64,000 bases of DNA from Bacillus sp. AFS073361 (GCF_002567005.1 NZ_NUZU01000005.1:41693-105692), one strand, 5' to 3'. Numbered from the stretch's first letter, positions 1 to 11,330 are shown. Translations and numbers: made by a program. The notes: generated by a model not told the origin, from the letters alone.

Positions 1-3000
1 ACAGAGGGACTTGCGTTAAAGAGGAAATATGGAGAGATAATCTCAAATATATATCAATCATTTGGATTTCCTAGCCTTTCAATAGAGACGGACCTGAAAA
101 ATGTAGAAAAAAGTGATGAATACCAACAATTTTTACTTGCTAAGCAAAAAGAAGATCAAGAACGCGGACTGCAGGCAATGGTTGAATTGCAGAAAAAAGA
201 AGCTGAAAAAGATCAAGCTTCGGGTGATTTGCCATCTGGACCACTTACTATTGGTCTTACGATTAAAGATAATAACGACTTCCGCAGTTTGATTGATATT
301 GTTGATGAAGAAAGAAGAGTAGCAGTGGAAGGTTACATCTTTGATGCTGAGATTCGTGAACTCAGGAGCGGCAGGTCGCTGTTAACCTTTAAAATAACTG
401 ATTATACAAGTTCCATCATGGTAAAAATGTTTTCACGAGACAAAGAGGACGCCGCTCTCTTCCAACTAGTCAAGAAGGGGATGTGGGTAAAGGTTCGAGG
501 AAGCATTCAAAATGATACCTTTGTCCGAGACCTTGTCATGATAGGAAATGATATCAATGAAATCAAACCTGCAGGTCGTAAGGATACGGCTCCTGAAGAT
601 GAAAAACGGGTTGAGCTCCATCTTCATACCCCGATGAGTCAAATGGATGCTGTCACACCTGTAAGTGCGTTGATTGCTCAGGCAAAAAAATGGGGGCATA
701 AAGCGATTGCCGTTACCGATCACGCTGTTGCCCAATCCTTTCCTGAAGCATATGGTGCAGGGAAGAAAAATGATATTAAAATTCTCTATGGCGTTGAAGT
801 AAACTTAGTAGATGATGGGGTCCCAATCGCCTATAATGATGCGCACCGTCAGCTTACCGAGGATACTTATGTCGTTTTTGACGTTGAAACGACGGGTCTC
901 TCAGCAGTGTACAACACTATTATCGAACTAGCTGCTGTAAAAATACATGATGGAGAAATCATTGATCGATTTGAATCCTTTGCCAATCCACATCACCGAT
1001 TATCGGCAACAACAATCAATCTCACTGGAATAACGGACGACATGGTCCAAACGGCTCCGGAAATAGAAGAAGTTCTTCGGAATTTTAGAGAATGGGTCGG
1101 AGATTCTGTCCTTGTTGCCCATAATGCTTCCTTCGATATGGGTTTCCTAAATGTCGGCTATAAGAAAATAGGCTTTGATAAAGCAAATAATCCTGTTATT
1201 GATACGCTTGAACTAGGACGCTTCCTGTATCCAGAGATGAAAAACCATCGGTTAAATACGCTGGCAAAGAAGTTCGATATTGAATTAACCCAGCATCACC
1301 GGGCGATTTATGATGCGGAAGCCACTGGTTATTTACTTTTGAAAATGTTAAAAGATTCATTAGAAAAAGGAATCGAATATCATGATCAATTTAATGATAA
1401 TATGGGTAAAGGCAATGCTTACCAACGTGCACGTCCCTATCACTGTACATTATTAGCTCAGACTCAAGCAGGTTTAAAGAATCTGTTTAAACTTGTATCC
1501 ATTTCTCATCTTGAATACTTTTATCGTGTCCCACGATTGCCTCGATCTGTTTTACAAAAATACAGAGAAGGGATTCTTGTTGGCTCCGGATGTAATAAAG
1601 GGGAAGTATTTGAGGGGATGATGCAAAAGTCTCCAGAGGAAGTGGAAGGCGCTGCCCGCTTTTATGATTACATTGAAGTCATGCCAAAAGAAGTCAATGC
1701 CCCTTTAATTGAAATGGAATTAGTGAGCGATGAAAAAGCAATGGAAGACATTATTGCGAAAATCGTTAAATTGGGAGATAAATTAGGTCTTCCAGTTGTT
1801 GCCACAGGGAATGTCCATTATCTTAACGAAAATGATAAAATTTATCGCAAAATATTAATTAATTCGCAAGGGGGAGCGAATCCGCTCAACCGTCATCAAC
1901 TTCCAGATGTTCACTTTAGAACAACCAATGAAATGCTTGATGCCTTTTCATTTTTAGGAAAAGAGAAAGCAAAAGAAATTGTCGTCACGAACACAAATAA
2001 AATTGCTGATATGATTGAAGTCATTAAACCAATTAAAGATGATTTGTATACACCGAAAATTGAGGGTGCCGATGAAGAAATGCGCGAAATGAGTTACGGA
2101 ATGGCACGGAAGATTTACGGTGACAACTTGCCTGAAATTGTTGAAGCCCGGTTAGAAAAAGAACTGAAAAGTATAATTGGACATGGATTTGCCGTTATTT
2201 ATTTGATTTCACACAAGTTAGTAAAAAAATCATTAGATGATGGTTACCTTGTAGGTTCCAGGGGATCTGTCGGCTCATCACTGGTTGCAACGATGACAGA
2301 AATTACGGAAGTAAATCCACTGCCGCCACATTATGTTTGTCCAACCTGTAAGCATTCAGAGTTCTTTAATGATGGATCAGTTGGGTCTGGGTTTGATTTA
2401 CCTGATAAAGATTGTCCGCAATGCGGCGGTAAATACCATAAAGACGGACACGATATTCCGTTCGAAACGTTCCTTGGATTTAAAGGGGATAAGGTTCCCG
2501 ATATCGATTTAAACTTCTCTGGTGAGTACCAGCCGCGTGCCCATAACTATACGAAGGTTCTTTTCGGTGAGGAATATGTTTATCGTGCTGGGACAATAGG
2601 CACGGTTGCCGATAAAACAGCTTTTGGTTATGTGAAGGCATATCAGCAGGATAACAATCTTCAACTCCGCGGTGCCGAAGTGGAACGATTAGCTACGGGA
2701 TGTACAGGAGTTAAAAGAACAACGGGACAGCACCCGGGGGGGATTATCGTAATCCCTGATTACATGGATGTTTATGATTTTTCACCGATTCAATTCCCAG
2801 CTGACGATAGAAATTCAGAATGGAAGACCACTCATTTCGATTTCCATTCCATCCATGATAATGTCTTAAAGCTCGATATTCTAGGGCACGACGATCCGAC
2901 AGTCATTAGGATGCTTCAGGATCTGAGCGGAATGGATCCAAAAACAATCCCAACCGATGACCCTGAAGTTATGAAGATATTCAGCGGAACCGAGTCATTA

Positions 3001-3918
3001 GGTGTAACTGAACAACAAATCATGTGTAAAACCGGTACACTGGGTATTCCTGAGTTTGGGACTCGATTTGTTCGTCAGATGCTAGAAGATACAAAACCAA
3101 CTACTTTTTCTGAACTAGTGCAAATCTCAGGTCTGTCTCATGGTACCGATGTATGGCTTGGGAATGCTCAGGAATTAATTCATAATAAAACATGTAATCT
3201 GAGTGAAGTAATTGGCTGCCGGGATGATATCATGGTCTACCTTATTTATCAGGGATTGGATCCTTCCTTTGCTTTTAAAATTATGGAATCCGTTCGTAAA
3301 GGTAAAGGGTTAAGTGAAGAAATGGAAGCTGAGATGAGGAAAAATGAGGTTCCGGAATGGTACATCGACTCCTGTAAAAAGATCAAGTATATGTTCCCTA
3401 AAGCTCACGCGGCTGCCTATGTACTTATGGCAGTTAGAATTGCCTATTTCAAGGTTCATTTGCCGCTCCTATATTATGCCGCTTACTTTACTGTACGTGC
3501 TGAAGACTTTGATATTGAAGCGATGTCGCGCGGTTCAGAAGCAATTCGTGCTAAAATTGAGGAAATTAATGCTAAAGGCTTGGAAGCATCAAACAAAGAG
3601 AAAAACTTATTGACGGTATTAGAACTAGCATTAGAAATGACAGAAAGAGGCTTTGTATTCCAAAACTATGATTTATATAAATCTTCTGCCTCTGAATTTA
3701 TCATTGAAGGCAATTCCTTAATACCGCCATTTAATTCGATTCCAGGTCTTGGAACAAATGCAGCCTATAATATTGTCAAAGCTCGGGAATCAGGAGAGTT
3801 TTTATCTAAAGAAGATTTGCAGCAGCGCGGAAAAGTATCTAAAACTATCCTTGAATATTTGGACAAACAGGGGTGTCTCGCATCCCTTCCAGAGCAAAAC
3901 CAGTTATCGTTGTTTTAA
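1..3918 (+). CDS. polC: DNA polymerase III alpha subunit, PolC type (5' end outside window)
   Basis: This is the replicative polymerase of low-GC Gram-positives. The reading frame is open from base 1, well upstream of the first Met codon at 178, so the gene is cut by the window edge. About 1305 residues are visible against roughly 1440 in B. subtilis. Domains in order: an OB-fold (around codons 110-170), a PHP domain ([10 protein letters not shown] and TDH), an inserted DEDDh proofreading exonuclease ([25 protein letters not shown]), the rest of PHP, a zinc-binding segment (CPTC...CPQC), and the palm with catalytic aspartates in [13 protein letters not shown]. The fingers motif [13 protein letters not shown] and a C-terminal helix-hairpin-helix region follow. 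It ends in QLSLF, resembling a beta-clamp-binding tail. All key motifs look intact. No strong terminator follows before the rimP promoter. Confidence 0.98.
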   Translation, partial: TEGLALKRKYGEIISNIYQSFGFPSLSIETDLKNVEKSDEYQQFLLAKQKEDQERGLQAMVELQKKEAEKDQASGDLPSGPLTIGLTIKDNNDFRSLIDIVDEERRVAVEGYIFDAEIRELRSGRSLLTFKITDYTSSIMVKMFSRDKEDAALFQLVKKGMWVKVRGSIQNDTFVRDLVMIGNDINEIKPAGRKDTAPEDEKRVELHLHTPMSQMDAVTPVSALIAQAKKWGHKAIAVTDHAVAQSFPEAYGAGKKNDIKILYGVEVNLVDDGVPIAYNDAHRQLTEDTYVVFDVETTGLSAVYNTIIELAAVKIHDGEIIDRFESFANPHHRLSATTINLTGITDDMVQTAPEIEEVLRNFREWVGDSVLVAHNASFDMGFLNVGYKKIGFDKANNPVIDTLELGRFLYPEMKNHRLNTLAKKFDIELTQHHRAIYDAEATGYLLLKMLKDSLEKGIEYHDQFNDNMGKGNAYQRARPYHCTLLAQTQAGLKNLFKLVSISHLEYFYRVPRLPRSVLQKYREGILVGSGCNKGEVFEGMMQKSPEEVEGAARFYDYIEVMPKEVNAPLIEMELVSDEKAMEDIIAKIVKLGDKLGLPVVATGNVHYLNENDKIYRKILINSQGGANPLNRHQLPDVHFRTTNEMLDAFSFLGKEKAKEIVVTNTNKIADMIEVIKPIKDDLYTPKIEGADEEMREMSYGMARKIYGDNLPEIVEARLEKELKSIIGHGFAVIYLISHKLVKKSLDDGYLVGSRGSVGSSLVATMTEITEVNPLPPHYVCPTCKHSEFFNDGSVGSGFDLPDKDCPQCGGKYHKDGHDIPFETFLGFKGDKVPDIDLNFSGEYQPRAHNYTKVLFGEEYVYRAGTIGTVADKTAFGYVKAYQQDNNLQLRGAEVERLATGCTGVKRTTGQHPGGIIVIPDYMDVYDFSPIQFPADDRNSEWKTTHFDFHSIHDNVLKLDILGHDDPTVIRMLQDLSGMDPKTIPTDDPEVMKIFSGTESLGVTEQQIMCKTGTLGIPEFGTRFVRQMLEDTKPTTFSELVQISGLSHGTDVWLGNAQELIHNKTCNLSEVIGCRDDIMVYLIYQGLDPSFAFKIMESVRKGKGLSEEMEAEMRKNEVPEWYIDSCKKIKYMFPKAHAAAYVLMAVRIAYFKVHLPLLYYAAYFTVRAEDFDIEAMSRGSEAIRAKIEEINAKGLEASNKEKNLLTVLELALEMTERGFVFQNYDLYKSSASEFIIEGNSLIPPFNSIPGLGTNAAYNIVKARESGEFLSKEDLQQRGKVSKTILEYLDKQGCLASLPEQNQLSLF

Positions 3919-3950
3919 ATAGGAAAATACTTGACAAACGGCGAAGCTAT

Positions 3951-3979
3951 TTGCATAAAAATGATGGTTATGGTATAGT
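3951..3979 (+). promoter_or_regulatory. Probable sigma-A promoter of the rimP-nusA-infB operon
   Basis: The -35 is TTGCAT (3951-3956), the spacer is 17 bases, and the -10 is TATAGT (3974-3979) preceded by an extended TG at 3971-3972. It lies between polC and rimP and upstream of the leader hairpin. A TTGACA at 3931 has no -10 at a suitable distance. Confidence 0.65.
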
Positions 3980-4013
3980 TTTATTGGAAATACTAAGAAA
4001 TACTCTCGTGAAC

Positions 4014-4044
4014 AAGAGTGGGGAAACCCGCTCTTTCCTTTTTG
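4014..4044 (+). terminator. Leader terminator/attenuator ahead of rimP-nusA
   Basis: Nine-base-pair stem (4014-4022 with 4027-4035, one G-U pair), GAAA-type loop, then a T-rich tract. It sits between the operon promoter and rimP, so it would stop transcripts from that promoter as well as polC read-through. B. subtilis NusA is known to autoregulate its operon through a NusA-dependent terminator in this leader; the same role here is inference. Confidence 0.65.
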
Positions 4045-4133
4045 TATACGACTTTTTTTCTTAGTATAACTTGATAAAACTTTCCGTGAACTACATACAA
4101 TATGGGTGAAATTATCGGAAAAGGAGGTAAAGC

Positions 4134-4604
4134 ATGAGCAAGGTAACGGAAGTTGTAGAAGAATTGGCTGCACCTATTTTTCAAGAACTTGGTTTAGAAT
4201 TAGTGGAAATTGAGTATGTGAAAGAAGGGAAAAGTTGGTTTCTACGCGTATATATCGATAAAGACAACGGTGTTGATATTGAAGATTGCGGACTCGTTAG
4301 CGAAAAACTCAGCGAAAAACTCGATGAGCTTGATCCGATTCCCCATAACTATTTTCTTGAAGTTTCTTCACCTGGGGCAGAGCGTCCATTAAAAAAAGAT
4401 AAAGACTTTCAAAAAGCAATCGGTAAAAATGTTTTTATCAAAACTTATGAACCAATCGATGGGGAAAAAAGCTTTGAAGGGACCTTATTAGAATTTGATG
4501 GACAACTTTTAAAAATTGAAATGAAAATAAAGACCCGTAAGAAGACGATTGAACTTCCCTATGAAAAGGTAGCAAATGCGCGTTTAGCAGTTACATTTTC
4601 GTAA
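4134..4604 (+). CDS. rimP: Ribosome maturation factor RimP
   Basis: 156-aa cytoplasmic factor needed for 30S subunit maturation. The N-terminal alpha/beta domain contains the family sequence [10 protein letters not shown]...LRVYIDK, followed by [18 protein letters not shown] and the conserved [11 protein letters not shown] near residues 80-91. The C-terminal part is an SH3-like barrel that binds S12 in homologues. The ATG at 4134 follows AAGGAGGT at good spacing. It is the first gene of the nusA-infB operon, as in most Firmicutes, with nusA starting 36 bases after its stop. Length is normal. Confidence 0.96.
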   Translation: MSKVTEVVEELAAPIFQELGLELVEIEYVKEGKSWFLRVYIDKDNGVDIEDCGLVSEKLSEKLDELDPIPHNYFLEVSSPGAERPLKKDKDFQKAIGKNVFIKTYEPIDGEKSFEGTLLEFDGQLLKIEMKIKTRKKTIELPYEKVANARLAVTFS

Positions 4605-4640
4605 TGAAATTATTGGAAAAAGATAGGGGGATACACAAAG

Positions 4641-5762
4641 ATGAGCAGCGAATTATTAGATGCTCTTACTATACTGGAAAGAGAAAAAGGTATTTCCAGA
4701 GATGTTATCATTGAAGCAATTGAAGCAGCCCTTGTTTCGGCGTATCGCCGAAACTTTAATCAGGCACAGAATGTAAGGATTGATTTAAATTTACAGACAG
4801 GATCGATGCGTGTTTTTGCTAGAAAAGAAGTCGTCGATCAGGTATTTGACCCTCGTCTTGAAATTTCCTTAGAGGATGCTAGACAAATCTCACCAAATTA
4901 TCAAGTTGAAGATGTTGTCGAAATGGAAGTCACTCCTAAAGATTTCGGACGGATTGCTGCTCAGACCGCTAAACAAGTTGTTACCCAGCGTGTTAGAGAA
5001 GCAGAACGAGGAATTATTTATTCAGAATTTATTGACCGTGAAGAAGATATTATGACTGGTATTGTTCAAAGATTGGACTCCAAATTTATTTATGTAAGTC
5101 TTGGGAAAATCGAGGCCTTACTCCCAGTGAATGAGCAGATGCCCAATGAACGGTATAAACCCCATGATCGAATCAAAGTATTTATCACAAAAGTTGAAAA
5201 AACAACCAAGGGTCCCCAGATATTTGTTTCACGGACACATCCAGGCCTCTTAAAACGTCTGTTTGAGATTGAAGTACCTGAAATTTATGATGGAACCGTT
5301 GAAATTAAATCAGTTGCTCGTGAGGCAGGAGACCGCTCGAAAATCTCTGTTCATTCAGATAATCCCGAGGTAGACCCTGTTGGTTCTTGTGTTGGACCAA
5401 AAGGAGCAAGGGTTCAAGCGGTTGTTAATGAATTAAAAGGTGAGAAAATCGATATTGTTAAGTGGTCAGCGGATCCTGTTGTTTTTGTGGCAAATTCTCT
5501 TAGCCCGTCTAAAGTTTTAGATGTTATGGTGAATGAAAATGAAAAAGCAACTACTGTTGTTGTTCCTGATTATCAACTTTCATTAGCAATTGGTAAACGG
5601 GGACAAAACGCCCGCTTGGCAGCAAAATTAACAGGCTGGAAAATTGATATTAAATCTGAAACAGAAGCACGCGAAATTGGTATCTATCCGCGTGAAGAAA
5701 CCATTAGGCTTTTTGATGATCATGTTGAAAATGACTTCGATTATGAAGAAGAGCTTGATTAA
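4641..5762 (+). CDS. nusA: Transcription termination/antitermination factor NusA
   Basis: 373-aa RNA-polymerase-binding factor that promotes pausing and intrinsic termination. It has an N-terminal RNAP-binding domain (residues 1-130), an S1 domain (from about 135, [16 protein letters not shown]), and two KH domains with the expected signatures [12 protein letters not shown] and [14 protein letters not shown]. The acidic tail ([15 protein letters not shown]) is short, and the E. coli-type C-terminal repeats are absent, as is normal for Bacilli. RBS is AGGGGG. Its operon position suggests autoregulation through the leader terminator upstream of rimP. Confidence 0.97.
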   Translation: MSSELLDALTILEREKGISRDVIIEAIEAALVSAYRRNFNQAQNVRIDLNLQTGSMRVFARKEVVDQVFDPRLEISLEDARQISPNYQVEDVVEMEVTPKDFGRIAAQTAKQVVTQRVREAERGIIYSEFIDREEDIMTGIVQRLDSKFIYVSLGKIEALLPVNEQMPNERYKPHDRIKVFITKVEKTTKGPQIFVSRTHPGLLKRLFEIEVPEIYDGTVEIKSVAREAGDRSKISVHSDNPEVDPVGSCVGPKGARVQAVVNELKGEKIDIVKWSADPVVFVANSLSPSKVLDVMVNENEKATTVVVPDYQLSLAIGKRGQNARLAAKLTGWKIDIKSETEAREIGIYPREETIRLFDDHVENDFDYEEELD

Positions 5763-5781
5763 AAAGTGAGGTGAATGATGA

Positions 5782-6054
5782 GTGAACCAAAAGAAAAAAG
5801 TTCCTTTGCGTAAGTGTGTAGCAACCGGTGAAATGAAGCCGAAAAAAGAACTAGTTCGCATCGTTCGCTCAAAAGAAGGGGATGTATCCATCGATCTGAC
5901 GGGAAAGAAATCCGGAAGGGGTGCCTACCTTTCAAAGGACAAGGAAGCAATCTTACTTGCCAAGAAAAAAAATACCCTATCTAATCACTTACAGGTTTCT
6001 ATAAATGATTCGTTATACGAAGAGCTACTTGAGCTTATAGAGAAGGAGAATTGA
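5782..6054 (+). CDS. rnpM: RNase P modulator RnpM (YlxR family)
   Basis: 90-aa basic RNA-binding protein of the YlxR family. B. subtilis YlxR was recently shown to bind the RNase P RNA and modulate its activity (RnpM). Family features are [17 protein letters not shown] at the N terminus and the GRGAYLSKD loop near residue 46. The GTG start at 5782 is preferred because AGTGAGGTG lies 8 bases upstream; the ATGATG at 5775-5780 is out of frame. It lies 19 bases after nusA and overlaps or abuts ylxQ. Confidence 0.92.
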   Translation: MNQKKKVPLRKCVATGEMKPKKELVRIVRSKEGDVSIDLTGKKSGRGAYLSKDKEAILLAKKKNTLSNHLQVSINDSLYEELLELIEKEN

Positions 6055-6062
6055 CAATCCAA

Positions 6063-6365
6063 ATGAAAGATAATCAATGGATGTCATTGCTTGGCTTGGC
6101 CAATCGAGCACGTAAAATCATATCAGGTGAGGAGCTAACCGTGAAGCAGATTCAAAGCGGAAAAGCACGACTCATTTTATTATCAGCAGATGCTTCTGCA
6201 AATACGACAAAAAAAATTACTGATAAGTGTAATTCGTATGAGGTTCCATATAAATTTGTGGAAAATCGTCATCTTCTTGGCCAAGCGATTGGCAAGGAAG
6301 CCCGCGTTGTTGTAGCTGTACTGGATGATGGCTTTGCAAAAAAAATGGTAACGTTGCTCGATTAA
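6063..6365 (+). CDS. ylxQ: YlxQ, L7Ae-family K-turn RNA-binding protein
   Basis: 100-aa protein of the L7Ae/L30e/S12e/Gadd45 fold, a family that binds kink-turn RNA. Visible family sequences are [16 protein letters not shown] and the C-terminal [17 protein letters not shown]. Two starts are possible: a TTG at 6051 overlapping the ylxR stop, only 2-3 bases from the AAGGAG at 6043, or the ATG at 6063, about 14 bases from it. I chose ATG because the resulting protein has the usual family length and N terminus. It is the standard gene between ylxR and infB. Confidence 0.88.
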   Translation: MKDNQWMSLLGLANRARKIISGEELTVKQIQSGKARLILLSADASANTTKKITDKCNSYEVPYKFVENRHLLGQAIGKEARVVVAVLDDGFAKKMVTLLD

Positions 6366-6384
6366 ATCTAGCGGGGGTGAAAAG

Positions 6385-8703
6385 ATGAGTAAAATACGTG
6401 TATATGAATACGCAAAAAAACACAACATTTCAAGTAAAGAAATCATCACTAAACTAAAAGAAATGAATATAGAGGTCTCTAATCATATGGCAACAATAGA
6501 AGACGCAGACGTTAAAAAGCTTGATGAAACATTCAGCAAAAAAGAGAACAAGACATCACAACAACAAGAAAATAAACAAAATGGACAACAGTCGCAACGA
6601 ACTAATTCACGTCCAGCTCAAGGGCAGCAACGTCAAAACCAAAGACCTGCTCAATCCACACAGCGACCACAAGTACAAACCAAAACCGCTAAAGCATTTG
6701 AGGAAGCGGCAGATAATAATGTTGCTCCAACAAAAGTTAAAGTGGTCTCTCCTCCAAAATCAGGAGATGGAAAGAAACAAAATCAGGAATATCAATCAAA
6801 AGAAAATAAGGTCTTTAATAATGCTGATAAAGCAAAGTCTAAGCCTTATAATAACAACCAAAACCGCAATAATAATAATAATAAAAATAAAAAGAAAAAT
6901 CATACGCCAGTTCAACAAACACAGCCACAGAAGAAAAAAGAGAAGGAACTTCCAGCTAAAATTACTTTTAGTGAATCTCTAACGGTTGGCGAGTTAGCGA
7001 AAAAGATCTATCGTGAGCCTTCGGAAATTATTAAAAAGCTCTTTTTACTTGGAGTAATGGCAACAATTAACCAGGTATTAGATAAAGATGCGATTGAATT
7101 AATTGCAAGCGAGTATGGTGTTGAGGTTGAAGAAGAAATTAAAGTGGATACAACAGACCTTGAAGTATACTTTACTGAGGATTCAGAGGATTCTCTTGTA
7201 GAAAGACCTTCTGTCGTTACAATTATGGGTCACGTCGACCATGGGAAAACAACCTTGCTTGACTCCATTCGTAACACAAAGGTAACGGAAGGAGAAGCCG
7301 GGGGAATTACTCAACATATTGGTGCGTACCAAGTTGTTGAAAACGGCAAAAAAATTACCTTCCTTGATACTCCAGGACACGCTGCCTTTACGACAATGCG
7401 TGCACGTGGAGCTAAAATTACGGATATTACCATTCTTGTCGTAGCTGCTGATGATGGTGTAATGCCACAAACGGTTGAAGCGATTAACCATGCAAAAGCT
7501 GCTGAGGTTCCAATTATTGTCGCAGTGAATAAAATGGACAAAGAAGCTGCCAATGCGGACCGTGTAATGCAGGAATTAACAGAACATGGTTTAGTTTCTG
7601 AGGCTTGGGGCGGGGATACTATCTTTGTTCCCCTATCTGCAAAAACAGGTGAAGGTATCGATAACCTATTAGAGATGATTCTTCTCGTTAGTGAAGTAGA
7701 AGAGTATAAAGCTAATCCAGATAGAAAAGCAGTCGGAACAGTCATCGAGGCACAATTGGATAAAGGGCGTGGATCTGTAGCCACATTATTAGTCCAAAAC
7801 GGTACATTAAAAATCGGTGATCCAATCGTAGTTGGTAACACGTTCGGTCGTGTACGTGCGATGGTAAATGACAAAGGCCGCCGTGTGAAAGAAGCAGGTC
7901 CATCCACACCAGTTGAAATAACAGGACTTAATGATGTGCCGCAGGCAGGGGACCGTTTTGTCGTATTTGAAGATGAGAAAACTGCACGACAAGTCGGGGA
8001 AGCTCGTGCTCAATCTGCATTAGCTGCTCAACGTGGAGAAAAATCCATTGTTAGCTTAGAAACTCTATTTGATCAATTGAAACAGGGCGAAATGAAGGAC
8101 TTAAACATCATCCTGAAAGCAGATGTTCAAGGCTCTGCGGAGGCTGTTGCTGCTTCATTGCAAAAAATAGATGTTGAGGGAGTAAACATTAAAATTATTC
8201 ATAGTGGTGCGGGTGCCATTAATGAATCTGATATTACCCTTGCTGCAGCTTCAAATGCCATTGTTATTGGTTTTAATGTTCGTCCAGATGTTAATGCCAA
8301 ACGGGCAGCAGAGGCTGAGAAAGTAGACGTTCGTCTTCACCGTATTATTTATAAAGTTATCGAAGAGATTGAAGCGGCTATGAAAGGTATGCTTGATCCT
8401 GAATTCCAAGAGAAGATTATTGGTCAAGCAGAGATTCGTCAAACTTTCAAGGTTTCAAAAGTGGGGACGATTGCTGGTTCATATGTTACAGATGGTAAAA
8501 TTACCCGTGACAGTGGAATTCGTCTAATTCGTAACGGTGTTGTAACCTTTGAAGGTAATATTGATGCATTAAAACGATTTAAGGATGACGTAAAAGAAGT
8601 ATCACAAGGGTACGAATGTGGAATTACCATTAAAAACTTTAATGATGTGAAAGAAGGAGACATCATTGAAGCATATGTAATGGAAGAAATTGAACGTAAA
8701 TGA
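6385..8703 (+). CDS. infB: Translation initiation factor IF-2
   Basis: 772-aa GTPase that brings fMet-tRNA to the 30S subunit and promotes subunit joining. An IF2-N domain (1-50) is followed by a Gln/Asn/Lys-rich, low-complexity linker (50-190) and a second IF2-N motif ([12 protein letters not shown]). The G domain begins with [12 protein letters not shown] near residue 282, DTPGHAAF and NKMD, followed by domains II, III and IV (initiator tRNA binding). All G motifs are intact. RBS is GGGGGTGA-like. The stop codon overlaps ylxP by ATGA, implying coupled translation. Confidence 0.98.
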   Translation: MSKIRVYEYAKKHNISSKEIITKLKEMNIEVSNHMATIEDADVKKLDETFSKKENKTSQQQENKQNGQQSQRTNSRPAQGQQRQNQRPAQSTQRPQVQTKTAKAFEEAADNNVAPTKVKVVSPPKSGDGKKQNQEYQSKENKVFNNADKAKSKPYNNNQNRNNNNNKNKKKNHTPVQQTQPQKKKEKELPAKITFSESLTVGELAKKIYREPSEIIKKLFLLGVMATINQVLDKDAIELIASEYGVEVEEEIKVDTTDLEVYFTEDSEDSLVERPSVVTIMGHVDHGKTTLLDSIRNTKVTEGEAGGITQHIGAYQVVENGKKITFLDTPGHAAFTTMRARGAKITDITILVVAADDGVMPQTVEAINHAKAAEVPIIVAVNKMDKEAANADRVMQELTEHGLVSEAWGGDTIFVPLSAKTGEGIDNLLEMILLVSEVEEYKANPDRKAVGTVIEAQLDKGRGSVATLLVQNGTLKIGDPIVVGNTFGRVRAMVNDKGRRVKEAGPSTPVEITGLNDVPQAGDRFVVFEDEKTARQVGEARAQSALAAQRGEKSIVSLETLFDQLKQGEMKDLNIILKADVQGSAEAVAASLQKIDVEGVNIKIIHSGAGAINESDITLAAASNAIVIGFNVRPDVNAKRAAEAEKVDVRLHRIIYKVIEEIEAAMKGMLDPEFQEKIIGQAEIRQTFKVSKVGTIAGSYVTDGKITRDSGIRLIRNGVVTFEGNIDALKRFKDDVKEVSQGYECGITIKNFNDVKEGDIIEAYVMEEIERK

Positions 8704-8981
8704 TCATCGGTGCTGCTGAATGCGAATGTATAATTTATGATGCGCATTCTTTAAAAGAGAAACGAGCGGTTTTGCAAAGAATCCTAACTCGCTTAAAACA
8801 GAAATTTAATGTTTCTGTAGCTGAAGTAGGTTTTCAGGATGTGTGGCAGCGAACGAAAATTGCGATCGTTGTCGTCACTTCCACTCGTGTAAACACGGAA
8901 CATGAGTTGAATAACGCGTTAAAATTAATTGACTCCTTTCCAGAAATAGAGAGAACGATCACCGAGATTGAATGGCTTTAA
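8700..8981 (+). CDS. ylxP: YlxP, DUF503 family protein
   Basis: 93-aa conserved protein of the DUF503 family, shown by [17 protein letters not shown] and [22 protein letters not shown]. The function is not firmly established; its invariant position between infB and rbfA suggests a ribosome-assembly role, and related proteins have been proposed to act as RbfA-like factors. The start ATG overlaps the infB stop (ATGA, 8700-8703). No membrane segment or signal peptide. Confidence 0.9.
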   Translation: MIIGAAECECIIYDAHSLKEKRAVLQRILTRLKQKFNVSVAEVGFQDVWQRTKIAIVVVTSTRVNTEHELNNALKLIDSFPEIERTITEIEWL

Positions 8982-8998
8982 GTTAAGAGGTGAATGTG

Positions 8999-9370
8999 AT
9001 GAGCCACAGAGCAAATCGTGTTGGAGAACAAATGAAGAAAGAACTTGGTGACATCATCGGTCGTAAAATAAAAGACCCACGGATTGGTTTTGTTACGGTT
9101 ACCGATGTCGAAGTAACAGGTGATCTACAACAGGCTAAAGTATATATTTCCGTATTAGGTGATGAAGAACAAAGGGAAAATACTTTAAAGGGCCTAGCTA
9201 AAGCGAAAGGCTTTATTCGGACCGAAATTGGCCACCGAATCCGCCTTCGAAAAACCCCTGAGATTATCTTTGAATGGGATGAATCAATCGATTACGGGAA
9301 TCGAATTGATACACTTCTTCACCAACTGCATAAGGATGAAAAGCCTTTAGAAAATAGGGAAGAAAAATAA
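8999..9370 (+). CDS. rbfA: 30S ribosome-binding factor RbfA
   Basis: 123-aa KH-type RNA-binding factor acting late in 16S rRNA maturation. The typical N terminus [15 protein letters not shown] and the core [22 protein letters not shown] are present. The ATG at 8999 is preferred over the upstream GTG at 8990, because the GTG is part of the ribosome binding site AAGAGGTG (8985-8992). A perfect 20-base palindrome plus T-tract starts just after the stop and separates it from truB. Confidence 0.95.
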   Translation: MSHRANRVGEQMKKELGDIIGRKIKDPRIGFVTVTDVEVTGDLQQAKVYISVLGDEEQRENTLKGLAKAKGFIRTEIGHRIRLRKTPEIIFEWDESIDYGNRIDTLLHQLHKDEKPLENREEK

Positions 9371-9372
9371 CT

Positions 9373-9399
9373 GGATAGACATATGTCTATCCTTTTTTT
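9373..9399 (+). terminator. Intercistronic terminator-like hairpin between rbfA and truB
   Basis: A perfect 20-base palindrome (9373-9392, GGATAGAC...GTCTATCC) is followed by seven Ts. It begins 3 bases after the rbfA stop and ends 4 bases before the truB ribosome binding site. It has the form of an intrinsic terminator and probably lowers truB-ribF expression relative to the upstream genes. Confidence 0.75.
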
Positions 9400-9415
9400 G
9401 ATTGGAGGTTTTACA

Positions 9416-10336
9416 GTGGAAGGAATTCTACCTTTATTTAAACCAGCGGGACTAACATCCCATGATTGTGTCTTTCGGTTACGGAAGATATTAAAAACAA
9501 AAAAAGTGGGGCATACGGGCACATTAGATCCCGACGTCACAGGTGTACTTCCGATATGTATTGGAAAAGCAACTAAAGTGGCCGAATATATTACGGATGC
9601 AGGTAAAGCATACGAGGGAGAAGTCACTATTGGTTATTCAACAACAACGGAAGATGCGTCAGGAGAAACAGTTGCCCAAAAGCCAGTAACCAGGGTTATT
9701 CAACGGGAAGAAATTCTTAAAGTTTTAAAGTCATTAACTGGTGAAATTGAACAAACACCGCCAATGTTTTCGGCAGTAAAAGTTGGTGGTGTCCGACTGT
9801 ATGAATACGCGCGAAAAGGAATCGAAGTCGAAAGGCCAACTCGAAAGGTAACGATTTATTCAATCGACTTATTAGACGATCGATCTGAATATATCGGTGA
9901 AACGGTAAAATTTAAGTTTAGAGTCAGTTGTAGTAAAGGAACGTATATTCGGACCTTAGCCGTAATGATTGGTGAAATGCTTGGCTATCCAGCACATATG
10001 TCCTACCTGGAAAGAGTTCAATCAGCTTCTTATTCCTTAGAGGACTGCTTAACGTTTGAAGAGATTGAAAAACATATGGAAGCTGGAACGATTTCGAGTG
10101 TATTAAGGCCTCTAGAAACTGCACTTTCTCATTTGCCGAAACTCCAAATTAATGATAAAGTAGCAGAGAAAGTGAAAAATGGCGCATTATTACAAATGCC
10201 TGAACATTTAAAAACTAGTAACGGACCGATTATCGTTGAAACTGTAGATGGACTGGCTCTTGCTATTTATTCAAAGCATCCTAACAAGCCTGACCTCTTT
10301 AAACCAGTTAAAGTGCTACGAAATGATTTAGATTAA
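9416..10336 (+). CDS. truB: tRNA pseudouridine(55) synthase TruB
   Basis: 306-aa enzyme making pseudouridine 55 in the T-loop of tRNAs. Motif GHTGTLDPDVTGVLPICIG contains the catalytic Asp; further family blocks are KSYEGE-like AGKAYEGEVTIGYSTTTEDASGE and CSKGTYIRTLA, with a C-terminal PUA-like region. The GTG at 9416 is preferred because GGAGG lies at 9403-9407. The in-frame ATG at 9383 lies in the palindrome of the preceding hairpin and has no ribosome binding site. ribF starts 30 bases downstream. Confidence 0.95.
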   Translation: MEGILPLFKPAGLTSHDCVFRLRKILKTKKVGHTGTLDPDVTGVLPICIGKATKVAEYITDAGKAYEGEVTIGYSTTTEDASGETVAQKPVTRVIQREEILKVLKSLTGEIEQTPPMFSAVKVGGVRLYEYARKGIEVERPTRKVTIYSIDLLDDRSEYIGETVKFKFRVSCSKGTYIRTLAVMIGEMLGYPAHMSYLERVQSASYSLEDCLTFEEIEKHMEAGTISSVLRPLETALSHLPKLQINDKVAEKVKNGALLQMPEHLKTSNGPIIVETVDGLALAIYSKHPNKPDLFKPVKVLRNDLD

Positions 10337-10366
10337 AAGGTACGGTATAGAAAAGGTGAGTTTCTT

Positions 10367-11305
10367 TTGGAAGTAATTAGGCTTAGATTCCCATTTAATA
10401 ATGCAATAAATGAATATCCGCCTCTCTCAATGGCGTTAGGCTACTTTGATGGTGTTCACCGTGGACATCAACAGGTAATTCTCGAGGCTAAAAAGCAAGC
10501 TAAAGAAAAAGGAATATGCAGTGCGGTGATGACATTTGACCCGCATCCTTCTGTAGTATTAGGAAAAACAGATAATCAGATTAAGTCTATTTCCCCATTA
10601 ACTGAAAAAATAAAGATCATTGAAGAGCTAGGAATTGATTATTTATTTATTATTCATTTTAGTGTGGAATTTGCTAATCTACTGCCACAGGAATTTATTG
10701 ACCAATGTGTGATTAGCCTGAACGTAAGGCATGTGGTCGCTGGCTTTGACTTTACCTATGGACGAATGGGAAAAGGAACAATGGAAACATTGCCTTTTCA
10801 TTCTAGAGATAAATTTTCTTTTTCAGTTGTTCCAAAATTTACACAAGGTGATGAAAAGGTAAGTTCAACTAGAATTCGCAAACTGCTTAAAGAAGGCAGG
10901 ACCAATGAACTCTATTCACTTTTAGGCCGATATTATACAACATCAGGCATCGTCATCCATGGTGATAAACGAGGCCGGACGATTGGTTTTCCTACTGCGA
11001 ATGTATATTTAAATGATGATTATATTATGCCGCCTGTTGGTGTTTATGCCGTTCGAATGAAGGTACATTCAAAATGGTATGCTGGCGTATGTAATATTGG
11101 CTATAAGCCTACATTTAATAAGGATGCACTCCTACCTTCCGTGGAAGTCCACTTATTTGATTTTAATGAAAATATCTATGGTGAAGAAGTGATTATTGAA
11201 TGGCATCTCCACTTACGTAATGAACAAAAATTTTCAGGAATTCAAGAGCTAGTCGCGCAAATTGAACGAGATAAGCAAAATTCACTTAATTACTTTAACA
11301 AATAA
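10367..11305 (+). CDS. ribF: Bifunctional riboflavin kinase / FAD synthetase
   Basis: 312-aa cytoplasmic enzyme converting riboflavin to FMN and FMN to FAD. The N-terminal FAD synthetase domain has the nucleotidyltransferase motif GYFDGVHRGHQ and SSTRIRKLL. The C-terminal riboflavin kinase domain shows GRTIGFPTANVY and PPVGVYAV. The TTG at 10367 follows AAAAGGTGAG. B. subtilis calls this gene ribC, and truB-ribF order is the same. It is followed by a decayed copy of the dispersed repeat. Confidence 0.95.
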   Translation: MEVIRLRFPFNNAINEYPPLSMALGYFDGVHRGHQQVILEAKKQAKEKGICSAVMTFDPHPSVVLGKTDNQIKSISPLTEKIKIIEELGIDYLFIIHFSVEFANLLPQEFIDQCVISLNVRHVVAGFDFTYGRMGKGTMETLPFHSRDKFSFSVVPKFTQGDEKVSSTRIRKLLKEGRTNELYSLLGRYYTTSGIVIHGDKRGRTIGFPTANVYLNDDYIMPPVGVYAVRMKVHSKWYAGVCNIGYKPTFNKDALLPSVEVHLFDFNENIYGEEVIIEWHLHLRNEQKFSGIQELVAQIERDKQNSLNYFNK

Positions 11306-11330
11306 GCTAGGTTATCGGTTACTATAGCCA

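Noticed and set aside
3931..3936. TTGACA as the -35 of the rimP promoter
   Set aside because: The nearest good -10 (3974) is 37 bases away; the TTGCAT at 3951 has exact 17-base spacing.
6521..6982. 153-aa plus-strand frame in infB
   Set aside because: It is an out-of-frame reading of the low-complexity Gln/Asn/Lys linker of IF-2.
7311..7907. 198-aa open frame on the minus strand inside infB
   Set aside because: It is fully antisense to the conserved G domain of infB, has no ribosome binding site and resembles no protein family; it is a coding shadow.
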